The position numbers and the translations under genes were made by a program. Below, one piece after another: positions 49,047 through 56,428 of a stretch of DNA of 64,000 bases. The notes under the pieces were generated by a model that worked only from the letters and a program-made list of their open reading frames with translations, made no database searches and was not told where the DNA came from. The DNA lies in NCBI GenBank assembly GCA_910585195.1, contig CAJUCX010000003.1, positions 1 to 64,000 on the forward strand. Direction: 5' to 3'. Positions within the stretch are counted from its first letter, which is position 1. Every line of letters starts with the position of its first letter. This stretch comes from an uncultured Christensenellaceae bacterium (GTDB lineage Bacteria > Bacillota > Clostridia > Christensenellales > CAG-314).

Positions 49047-49181
49047 TTATGCGGAAAGGTTATGTCTGCCTTTTGCTCTTCTTCTTGCAATAACGTTTCT
49101 TCCGCCTTTGCTTCTCATTCTTTGTCTAAAACCGTGCACTTTGCTGCGTTGTCTTTTTTTAGGTTGATAAGTTCTTTTCAT
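49047..49181 (-). CDS. rpmH: Ribosomal protein bL34 (44 aa)
   Basis: Begins MKRTYQPKKRQRSKVHGFRQ and ends in a basic tail (RRRAKGRHNLSA): the full L34 signature. GAGAGGA precedes the ATG. First gene of the rpmH-rnpA-yidD-yidC-jag operon. Confidence 0.98.
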   Translation of the reverse strand: MKRTYQPKKRQRSKVHGFRQRMRSKGGRNVIARRRAKGRHNLSA

Positions 49182-49324
49182 TTTTTTCCTCTCTTATTTT
49201 TGCAGGGAATTACCCAATATATTTTCATTCTGTACTAGTATATATTAAATTTTATCTACTGTCAAGGAGATTAAAAATACACATATCTATGCCTTTTTTA
49301 ATTTTAAGCATAAATTTATCTAAA

Positions 49325-49362
49325 AAAAGCAAGGTTGATATAAATTATCATTCCTTGCTTTT
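49325..49362 (-). terminator. dnaN terminator
   Basis: AAAAGCAAGG/CCTTGCTTTT stem with a 18-base loop; T7 on the minus strand. Confidence 0.8.
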
Positions 49363-49398
49363 ATCGCTTCATAATATTTTTTTTATAATTTTAATTTT

Positions 49399-50502
49399 TT
49401 ACACTATGCGTACCGGAAGTATGAGATACAAATATTCTTCTTTGTCGCAAGGGGTTATTACGCAAGGGTTTACCGGCGTGTTTAGGTTTATCTTTATAAA
49501 CTCGTCGTCAACCGCCTTCATACAATCCAACAAATAACGGGAGTTAAAGGCAATGGTCATATCTTTGCCTACCAAATTTATTGCGATGCTTTCCTTCAAA
49601 TTTGCGCCGTCGTCGCTGTTGGAAATTAAATTTACTACGTTTTCTTTAATATCGAGTTTTACGAGGTTGTTTTTTTCCAAACGGGAAAGTATGCTTGCTC
49701 TGTCGAGACTGTTTTTGAATTGGTCTTTATTTATAATTACGTTGGTATCGAAATCGGTAGGTATGATTTGCTTATAGTTTATGAAATCACCCGAAAGCAA
49801 GCGGGTCATTATCATAGTATGTTCCAAATCTACCATAAGGAAGTTGTTTTCTACTTTAACATGTATTATATCGTCGCTGTCGTCCAAAAACTTGTTAAGT
49901 TCGTTAAGACTGCGCGCAGGTACTATTACGCTCATCTTTTCCGCTTTTTGTTCCAAAGGTTTGTTTACCATAGCAAGACGGTAACCGTCAAGAGCAACCG
50001 CACTTATTTTGTAATCTTCCGCCTCAAACAAACAACCTTTAAGCGTAGGCCTGCCTTCGTCCACAGAAACGGAAAATATGGTTTTTGTTATTAAATCTTT
50101 AAGTTCTTTGGAAAGTATAACAAAACCTTTTGCCGATTCTATCCTTTCGAGTTCCGGATATTCTTCCACAGGGAAGCATTTCTTTTCTACTTCGCCGTCG
50201 GTGTATTTTATTTTAAGTTTCTGACTGTCGTCCAAAGAAAGTTCTATTTGCTCGTTGGTAAGCATTTTTACAAGCTCGCCGAAAAATTTGCCCGGCACGA
50301 CGGTTTCGCCTTCGACCAAAACTTCCGCATTTATTTTCTTTTCTATCGCAAGTTCCAAATCTGTGGCAAACAACGTAAGACAATCGTCTTTTGCCGTAAG
50401 TTTAATACCTTCCAAAATAGGAGAAACGTTTTTGCTGTTTAAGGCTTTTGTTACTTTAATTACGGCGTCGCTGAGTTCTACGCCCTGACAGATAAGTTTC
50501 AT
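49399..50502 (-). CDS. dnaN: DNA polymerase III beta sliding clamp (367 aa)
   Basis: Ring clamp that tethers the replicase. Three-fold repeated fold with MKLICQGVELSDAVIKVTKAL at the N-terminus, LFATDLELAIEKKI, VPGKFFGELVKML, AVALDGYRLAMV and the C-terminal NPCVITPCDKEEYLYLILPVRI. GAAGGAG lies upstream of the ATG. Remarkably it is leftward, on the opposite strand from dnaA and recF, with its own promoter region in the origin and its own terminator. In the standard arrangement it is the second gene of the dnaA operon. Confidence 0.97.
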   Translation of the reverse strand: MKLICQGVELSDAVIKVTKALNSKNVSPILEGIKLTAKDDCLTLFATDLELAIEKKINAEVLVEGETVVPGKFFGELVKMLTNEQIELSLDDSQKLKIKYTDGEVEKKCFPVEEYPELERIESAKGFVILSKELKDLITKTIFSVSVDEGRPTLKGCLFEAEDYKISAVALDGYRLAMVNKPLEQKAEKMSVIVPARSLNELNKFLDDSDDIIHVKVENNFLMVDLEHTMIMTRLLSGDFINYKQIIPTDFDTNVIINKDQFKNSLDRASILSRLEKNNLVKLDIKENVVNLISNSDDGANLKESIAINLVGKDMTIAFNSRYLLDCMKAVDDEFIKINLNTPVNPCVITPCDKEEYLYLILPVRIV

Positions 50503-50870
50503 TTATTTAAGGCTCCTTCAAAAATTTTTCGTAAGTTTAATTTATTATATTCAAAAAGCAGCAGCAGTAGTAGAGAGTGTTAAGTTGTGGAAAACTTTTT
50601 TGCAACTGCTTTTATTTATTGACGAAATACATTATAAATGAATTGAAAAAAAAAATCAATACAATATATAGTCGGTATTAAAAAAATCAACAAAATTTTT
50701 TTGTTTATAAGTTGTGAAAAAGTATAAAAAACAATGTTAAAAAGTTGTGTATAAAAAGAAAATATATCAAAAACAGTTGTAAATAAATTATTGATTTTTT
50801 TCGGCAGTTGTGTATAATTAAAGTCCCTACATTTTGCAAACGGTAAAATTTATATAAAGGAAAATTAAAA
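50503..50870. other. oriC: Chromosomal replication origin (oriC) between divergent dnaN and dnaA
   Basis: 368 A/T-rich bases. DnaA-box-like 9-mers all in one orientation (reverse complements of TTWTNCACA): 50586-50594 TGTGGAAAA, 50713-50721 TGTGAAAAA, 50746-50754 TGTGTATAA, 50778-50786 TGTAAATAA (weak), 50809-50817 TGTGTATAA. The last four are 33, 32 and 31 bases apart, about three helical turns. The A/T-rich tract 50620-50705 between box 1 and the array is the likely unwinding element. Confidence 0.85.
50791..50818 (+). promoter_or_regulatory. dnaA promoter, -10 overlapping a DnaA box
   Basis: TTGATT, 16-base spacer, TATAAT (50813-50818), which lies inside the DnaA box at 50809-50817. This would give autorepression by DnaA. 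Confidence 0.65.
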
Positions 50871-52205
50871 ATGGACGTCAGAGAATTGTGGCAAAAAATG
50901 CTGGACGAACTTGAAACGACACTTCCGGCTTTGGGTTTCGACACATTGGTTGAAACAACCGTGCCTGTAAGTATAACAGACGGCAAACTTATACTTTGCA
51001 CAAACAGCGAAGTAAGCAAAAGTCTTGTTCAAAAAAGGTTTGCACAACAAATAAGACTGGCTATGCAAATGGTGCTGCCTATGCTTGACGACGTAGAATT
51101 TATTACGGAAGCGCAAAAAGATTTATATATAAATAAAGAAGAAGTTTTAAGACCGGTCTGCCACAATTTTGAAGAAACGGTATTTATAAAGAAATATACG
51201 TTCGACAATTTCGTAGTAGGCAAATCCAACGAGTTTGTAGCCGCTGCTGCAAGGGCCGTATCGGAAGCACCCGGCAAAAAATTCAATCCGTTGTTTATAT
51301 ACGGCGGAGTGGGACTCGGCAAAACGCACTTACTGCACGCAATAGGCAATCATTTAATGAAAAGCAAGCCTAAATTCAAGACGCTGTACGTAAGTTGCGA
51401 AAAATTTACCAACGAACTTATAGAAGCCATAAGAGACACCAACGAAGCAAAAAAAGCGTTTAGAGAAAAGTACCGCAGTTGCGACGTGCTTATGATTGAC
51501 GACATTCAGTTTGTATCCAAAACCGACGCCACCCAGGAAGAATTGTTTCATACTTTCAACGACCTTTACAGCGCGGAAAAGCAAATTATCATAAGCAGCG
51601 ACCGCCCACCGAAAGAAATTCAGCATTTGGAGGACAGATTGCGCACGCGTTTTGCGTGGGGTATGATTGCCGACATAAAACCGCCTGATTTAGAAACGAG
51701 AATTGCCATTTTGCAAAAAAAGGCAAGCGAGCAAAACGCAAACGTAAGCAACGACATATTAAAGGTTATTGCAAACAACGTGCAGACCAACATAAGAGAT
51801 ATGGAAGGTTTGCTTACTAGGGTTATAAGTTACGCATCGCTTATAAACCACTCGGTAATAGATATGGACGTTGTTAAAGAAGCGTTAAAAGACTACACCG
51901 ACGATCAAAAGGAAATGATTTCCGTAGACAATATTATAGACGCCGTTACGGAGTATTTCAGCATAGATAAAGAGGCGTTGGTAGGCAAAAAGAAAAATAA
52001 AGAAATTGTAGAACCGCGTCAGATATGTATATATCTCATCACAGAGTTTTTGACTTTGCCGTTGGTTAAAATAGGAGAAGTCTTCGGCGGAAGAGATCAT
52101 ACAACCATATTGCACGCGCGCAATAAAATAGAAGAGCAGTGTAAAACGGACGGCAGAATTTCCGTATACGTAAAAGATTTGAAGGATATGCTCCTTAAAA
52201 AATAA
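50871..52205 (+). CDS. dnaA: Chromosomal replication initiator DnaA (444 aa)
   Basis: AAA+ initiator. Domain I (1-75), short linker, domain III with Walker A GGVGLGKTH, Walker B LMIDDIQF, sensor I and the box VII Arg finger (LEDRLRTRFAWG). Domain IV DNA-binding signature GGRDHTTILHARNKI. Domain II is very short, which gives a compact DnaA. AAAGGA precedes the ATG. Monocistronic here because dnaN is inverted; recF follows after 127 bases. Confidence 0.98.
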   Translation: MDVRELWQKMLDELETTLPALGFDTLVETTVPVSITDGKLILCTNSEVSKSLVQKRFAQQIRLAMQMVLPMLDDVEFITEAQKDLYINKEEVLRPVCHNFEETVFIKKYTFDNFVVGKSNEFVAAAARAVSEAPGKKFNPLFIYGGVGLGKTHLLHAIGNHLMKSKPKFKTLYVSCEKFTNELIEAIRDTNEAKKAFREKYRSCDVLMIDDIQFVSKTDATQEELFHTFNDLYSAEKQIIISSDRPPKEIQHLEDRLRTRFAWGMIADIKPPDLETRIAILQKKASEQNANVSNDILKVIANNVQTNIRDMEGLLTRVISYASLINHSVIDMDVVKEALKDYTDDQKEMISVDNIIDAVTEYFSIDKEALVGKKKNKEIVEPRQICIYLITEFLTLPLVKIGEVFGGRDHTTILHARNKIEEQCKTDGRISVYVKDLKDMLLKK

Positions 52206-52332
52206 TTTTTTCGCGTTTTTTCCGCCCGTTGTCTGTATTTATGTTTTATAAAAAATAATATATTTTTCGTTGTTAAAACCGCGCTTTGTTTTCCCGTCGA
52301 CAGACTAAAACCGCGTTAAAAAAATTAATAAA

Positions 52333-53430
52333 ATGTTTGTAAGAAGTATTACGGTAAAAAATTACAGAAATTTGGATTACCAAAAAGTAGAGTTGCAAAA
52401 GGGGTTAAACGTCTTTTGCGGACTCAACGCGCAAGGAAAAACAAATTTTTTGGAGTGTATCGTATTGAGTTCTCTCGGCAAATCTCCGCGTACCGACAGA
52501 GACAAAGAACTTATAAACTGGGACAAAGACTGGGCGCAGATAAAGACTGTTTTTTGCACCGAAACAACCGACGGAGAAATAGAAATAAAACTAAGCAAGG
52601 CAGAAAAAAAACGCGTCGCGGTAAACGGGTTGCCGTTAATAAAAATAGGCGAGTTGTTGGGGTGGTTAAACGTAATTTATTTTTCGCCCGAAGAAATAAA
52701 AGTCATAAGAGAAGGTCCCGACGCAAGACGCCGTTTTATGGATATAGACCTCTGCCAGACGGACAAAAATTATTTTTATACGCTAAACAGATACAACAAA
52801 ATTTTGACGCAGCGCAACAATTTGCTCAAAAAAGAATTTCAAAACAAAGACCTTAAAGAAATGCTTTCCATTTGGGACAAGCAGCTTGCCAAAGAAGGCG
52901 CAAAACTTTTTATAAAGCGCAAGGACTTTATACAAAAAATTGCACCGATAGCGCAGGAAGTGCATAAAAAACTGACCGATGGCAAAGAAGAAATGCACTT
53001 GATATATCAGACGGAAATGCAAGGGGAAACTGCGGCTCAGGCGGAAGAATTTTTGACGGACAAACTGTCTCAGACTTTCGACAAACAGTTGAAGTTGGGG
53101 TTTACCGCCAACGGCGTGCACAGAGACGACGTCAAGTTTTCCGTCAACAACGTAGATATACGCAAATACGGTTCGCAAGGACAGCAGCGCACGGCGGCGC
53201 TTACGCTAAAAATAAGCGAAGTAAAATTGCTTAAAGAAATCATCGGCGAGTACCCCGTATTGTTGCTTGACGACGTTTTCAGCGAAATCGACGCATTGCG
53301 CCGCAGACGGCTGTTGGAGTACACAGCGGACATTCAAACGGTGCTTACCGCAACGGAGTTTGAGACAGAACTTGCAAACGGCATACCTTACAAAAAATTT
53401 ACCGTATCGAACGGCAAAATAAGCGGATAA
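52333..53430 (+). CDS. recF: DNA replication and repair protein RecF (365 aa)
   Basis: SMC-like ATPase loading RecA at gaps. Walker A GLNAQGKTNFLE, ABC signature YGSQGQQRTAALTLKISE and Walker B PVLLLDDVFSEID. No Shine-Dalgarno is visible before the ATG at 52333; the upstream sequence is A/T-rich. The small S4-domain gene (yaaA) that usually lies before recF is missing. Confidence 0.96.
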   Translation: MFVRSITVKNYRNLDYQKVELQKGLNVFCGLNAQGKTNFLECIVLSSLGKSPRTDRDKELINWDKDWAQIKTVFCTETTDGEIEIKLSKAEKKRVAVNGLPLIKIGELLGWLNVIYFSPEEIKVIREGPDARRRFMDIDLCQTDKNYFYTLNRYNKILTQRNNLLKKEFQNKDLKEMLSIWDKQLAKEGAKLFIKRKDFIQKIAPIAQEVHKKLTDGKEEMHLIYQTEMQGETAAQAEEFLTDKLSQTFDKQLKLGFTANGVHRDDVKFSVNNVDIRKYGSQGQQRTAALTLKISEVKLLKEIIGEYPVLLLDDVFSEIDALRRRRLLEYTADIQTVLTATEFETELANGIPYKKFTVSNGKISG

Positions 53431-53436
53431 AAAAAC

Positions 53437-53464
53437 AACAGCGGATTTTATAAAATCCGCTGTT
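53437..53464 (+). terminator. recF terminator
   Basis: A perfect palindrome (AACAGCGGATTTTATAAAAT...) followed by a T-rich tail; a second hairpin follows at 53477-53511. Confidence 0.8.
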
Positions 53465-53476
53465 TTGGTTTTTATT

Positions 53477-53511
53477 AAAAACGCGATTGTTTATGACAAT
53501 CGCGTTTTTTT
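53477..53511. terminator. Terminator for the XRE gene / recF
   Basis: ACGCGATTG, TTTATGA loop, CAATCGCGT with T7; the A-run on the other side makes it bidirectional, ending the leftward XRE gene. Confidence 0.75.
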
Positions 53512-53722
53512 AATATTCTTTTCGTCCGCACAAAACGTCAATGCTAATGTCAAAAAAATCCGCAATCTTCCAACACTCTATAATACTCGGCTCTATTAAA
53601 CCTTGTTCCCAACGCGACAAATTTGCCTGACTTGTGTTTAATTCTTTTGCAAGTTGCCGCTGGGACAGATTTTTTAATTTTCTGAATTCGGCAATTTTAT
53701 TGTTATCGAAGTTATACTCCAT
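53510..53722 (-). CDS. XRE family regulator (70 aa)
   Basis: Essentially one HTH_3 domain: FRKLKNLSQRQLAKELNTSQANLSRWEQGLIEPS and a C-terminal FFDISIDVLCGRKEY. Divergent from a TM2 gene. Two similar palindromes lie in the gap. No Shine-Dalgarno; TATCAT lies six bases before the ATG, so a leaderless mRNA is possible. Likely autorepressor of the pair. Confidence 0.9.
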   Translation of the reverse strand: MEYNFDNNKIAEFRKLKNLSQRQLAKELNTSQANLSRWEQGLIEPSIIECWKIADFFDISIDVLCGRKEY

Positions 53723-53733
53723 AATTTTATGAT

Positions 53734-53747
53734 ATACAAAAATGTAT
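53734..53747. promoter_or_regulatory. Operator 1 of the XRE/TM2 pair
   Basis: ATACA-AAAA-TGTAT. Centre 29 bases from operator 2. Confidence 0.55.
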
Positions 53748-53761
53748 CAAATTACTTTATA

Positions 53762-53777
53762 GATACATATTTGTATC
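53762..53777. promoter_or_regulatory. Operator 2 of the XRE/TM2 pair
   Basis: GATACA-TATT-TGTATC, a perfect inverted repeat with the same half-site as operator 1. Confidence 0.6.
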
Positions 53778-53813
53778 ACATAATGATTTACAAATACATA
53801 GGAGGAGATTGTT

Positions 53814-54041
53814 ATGGACAATCAAAATTTGGTACGTTTTTTACTTACTTTCTTTTTGGGGTGGATTGGCAGTATAATTATCAATCACACTTCATTAAAG
53901 CCGGACGGATTTACTTCCAGGTCGTTGGCATATTTCTTTTTATCTATAATAACGTTTGGCGTTTACGGTTTGGTGGCTTCTATTTGCAATTTAACGTTTG
54001 ACCCTAATAAGGAAAGAAACATCGGTTACAAAAAAGACTGA
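53814..54041 (+). CDS. TM2-type small membrane protein (75 aa)
   Basis: Two transmembrane helices (LVRFLLTFFLGWIGSIIIN; SLAYFFLSIITFGVYGLVASICNLTF) separated by a short loop, as in the TM2 family. AGGAGG precedes the ATG by eight bases. Paired divergently with an XRE gene. Function unknown; could be a membrane stress or element-associated protein. Confidence 0.8.
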   Translation: MDNQNLVRFLLTFFLGWIGSIIINHTSLKPDGFTSRSLAYFFLSIITFGVYGLVASICNLTFDPNKERNIGYKKD

Positions 54042-54060
54042 TTTTTTGTAAAAGATATAC

Positions 54061-54102
54061 ACAAAACAAAAGCGCGCTTATATAAGCACGCTTTTGTTTT
54101 GT
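54061..54102. terminator. Bidirectional terminator after the TM2 gene
   Basis: A 14-pair A/T and G/C stem (ACAAAACAAAAGCG with CGCTTTTGTTTTGT) around a GCTTATATAAGC palindrome, with T-runs built into the stem. Confidence 0.75.
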
Positions 54103-54338
54103 GGTAAGGTAGGGTGCAGAAATAAAATTTTTTATTATAAAAATTTGAAAACGACGCGGAAAACCGAAAAAATTCACAGGCGAAAGGAAAAAAGCGAAAA
54201 ACAGCAAGCCATTTTTGTCAATCGGCAAAATATTTCCGTTTGTAAGCAAAATAAAGGGCTTAAAAAGGCATACGAAAAAATTAAGACAAAAAATTTAATT
54301 AAATCGCCTTAAAATACAAGCCAAAAACGCTATGTTTG
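54103..54338. other. Gene-free A/T-rich stretch before the gyrB promoter
   Basis: A short open frame exists but is Lys-rich, low-complexity and lacks a ribosome site. I see no gene. Confidence 0.4.
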
Positions 54339-54347
54339 TGGTATAAT
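54339..54347 (+). promoter_or_regulatory. Extended -10 promoter of gyrB
   Basis: TG-G-TATAAT, with no clear -35. The transcript starts about 54354. Confidence 0.6.
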
Positions 54348-54356
54348 AACAAAAAA

Positions 54357-54465
54357 TTGCTTGCTTATGCAGAGAACTCTTTTCTGTCTGCGGCGCGTTA
54401 TGCACAATCTCGTTTGAAAAAAGATAATTTTGCAAACGAGACGCTTAAATCTTGCAGGCAAGCAA
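54357..54465 (+). ncRNA. Structured 5' leader of gyrB (three-way junction)
   Basis: P1: TTGCTTGC (54357-54364) with GCAAGCAA (54458-54465). P2: GCAGA (54369-54373) with TCTGC (54387-54391). P3: TCTCGTTTG (54408-54416) with CAAACGAGA (54433-54441). The fold closes at the very start of the message, before AAAAAAGGAG. No known riboswitch class is recognised. Confidence 0.55.
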
Positions 54466-54505
54466 CGTAAGCACAACAAACATAATAAACAAAAAAGGAG
54501 AAGAT

Positions 54506-56410
54506 ATGGACAAACCAAACAAGTATTCCGAAGAGCAGATACAGGTGTTGGAAGGTCTCGACCCTGTCCGTAAAAGACCGGGTATGTACATCGGTTCCAC
54601 CGATGAAAAAGGCTTGCATCACTTGGCGGTTGAAATTGTAGACAACTCTATTGACGAAGCGCTGGCGGGTTATTGTACGGAAATCGACGTAACGATAAAC
54701 GACGACGGCTCGCTTACCGTTGCCGACAACGGCAGGGGTATTCCTACGGGCATAATCAAAAAAGAAGGTTTGTCCGCAGTAGAAGTCGTTTTGACAAAAC
54801 TTCACGCGGGCGGCAAATTCGGCGGCGGCGGTTATACCGTGTCGGGCGGTTTGCACGGCGTTGGTATTTCGGTAGTAAACGCTTTAAGTACCGAGTTGAT
54901 AGTGGAAGTCTTTCAAAACGGCAACCATTACAAACAGGTTTACCACAGGGGTATTCCGGAAGAAAGACTTGCAATAGTGGGCGAGGCGGAAAACACCGGT
55001 ACGGTAATTACCTTTACACCGGACCCTGAAATTTTTGAAACGGTTGTATTTCAATACGACAGACTTAAAAACCGTTTGAGGGAAGTGGCGTACTTAAACA
55101 AAGGCATCATCATCAACTTAAACGACAGACGCATAGGTCAAGAGCGCGGCGAAACTTTTTGTTACGAAGGCGGCGTTGCAGAGTTTGTTGACAACTTAAA
55201 CAAAAATAAAGAAAGATTGTTCAGCGAGACGGTCTACATAGATAAAACCGTAAAAGAAGGCGAAGTAGAAATCGCTTTGCAATACAACGACGGTTACAGC
55301 GAAACAATTTATACATACGCAAACAACATCAATACGGAAGAAGGCGGTGCGCACCTTGACGGTTTCAAAAACGCATTGTCAAAGGTGGTAAACGACTACG
55401 GTCAAAAACTCAATATGTTAAAGGGCGACGACAAACTTTCCGGCGACGACGTAAGAGAAGGTCTTACGGCGGTAATAAGCGTAAAACTTAAAGAACCGCA
55501 GTTCGAAGGTCAAACCAAAACCAAACTGGGCAACAGTTCTATGCGTATTGCGGTTGCAAGAGTCGTTACCGAAGAACTCGGCAACTATCTGGAAGAAAAC
55601 CCAAAAGAAGCGCGCGAACTTATCTTAAAATGTCAGACGGCGCAACGCGCAAGAGAAGCGGCGCGCAACGCAAGAGAACTTACAAGAAGAAAAAACGTTT
55701 TGGAAACAACTACTTTGCCGGGTAAACTTGCGGACTGCACCGAGAGAAACGCTCAACTTTGCGAAATTTATCTCGTAGAGGGCGATTCGGCAGGCGGCAC
55801 CGCAAAGCAAGGCAGAGACAGGCGCTTTCAGGCAATTTTGCCTTTGCGCGGCAAAATTTTGAACGTAGAAAAAGCGCGCCTGCACAGAATTTTGGAAAAC
55901 GAAGAAATAAAATCTATGATTACCGCATTCGGTTGCGGCATACACGAAGAGTTTGAAGAAAGCAAACTGAGATACAACCGCATTATCTGTATGACCGATG
56001 CCGACGTAGACGGCAGCCACATAAGAATATTGCTGTTGACCTTCTTCTTCCGCTTTATGCGTCCGTTGGTAGAGCGCGGACACGTTTATATCGCTCAGCC
56101 GCCGCTTTACAAACTTATGAAGGGCAAAACGCCTGTTTACGCTTACAGCGATGAGGAAAAAGACAAACTAATTGCGGAACTGGGCATAAAGGGCGAAGCG
56201 ATACAGCGTTATAAAGGTCTCGGCGAAATGAATGCCGAGCAGTTGTGGGAAACCACTATGAACCCCGAAACAAGGACGATGCTGCAGGTTACTATGGAAG
56301 ACGCTTACGAAGCCGACGAAATTTTCAGCGTGCTTATGGGCGAAAAGCCTGAACTCAGAAGGCAGTTTATAGTAGAAAACGCAAAACTCGTAGAAGAACT
56401 GGACGTTTGA
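54506..56410 (+). CDS. gyrB: DNA gyrase subunit B (634 aa)
   Basis: ATPase subunit of gyrase. Start at 54506 (AAAGGAG upstream); an earlier in-frame ATG lies in the leader. GHKL ATPase: EIVDNSIDEALAGYC, DNGRGIPTG, GGLHGVGISVVNAL. TOPRIM: YLVEGDSAGGTAKQGRDRRFQAILPLRGKILN (two segments) and MTDADVDGSHIR. C-terminal QLWETTMNPETR and the tail are intact. It is followed by gyrA after 18 bases, the standard origin-region order. Confidence 0.98.
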   Translation: MDKPNKYSEEQIQVLEGLDPVRKRPGMYIGSTDEKGLHHLAVEIVDNSIDEALAGYCTEIDVTINDDGSLTVADNGRGIPTGIIKKEGLSAVEVVLTKLHAGGKFGGGGYTVSGGLHGVGISVVNALSTELIVEVFQNGNHYKQVYHRGIPEERLAIVGEAENTGTVITFTPDPEIFETVVFQYDRLKNRLREVAYLNKGIIINLNDRRIGQERGETFCYEGGVAEFVDNLNKNKERLFSETVYIDKTVKEGEVEIALQYNDGYSETIYTYANNINTEEGGAHLDGFKNALSKVVNDYGQKLNMLKGDDKLSGDDVREGLTAVISVKLKEPQFEGQTKTKLGNSSMRIAVARVVTEELGNYLEENPKEARELILKCQTAQRAREAARNARELTRRKNVLETTTLPGKLADCTERNAQLCEIYLVEGDSAGGTAKQGRDRRFQAILPLRGKILNVEKARLHRILENEEIKSMITAFGCGIHEEFEESKLRYNRIICMTDADVDGSHIRILLLTFFFRFMRPLVERGHVYIAQPPLYKLMKGKTPVYAYSDEEKDKLIAELGIKGEAIQRYKGLGEMNAEQLWETTMNPETRTMLQVTMEDAYEADEIFSVLMGEKPELRRQFIVENAKLVEELDV

Positions 56411-56428
56411 TTTTGAGGTGTTTGTAAT

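Noticed and set aside
50561..50575. Trinucleotide-like CAG/TAG repeat in the origin region
   Set aside because: Only about five units, imperfect; no reason to treat it as a functional repeat.
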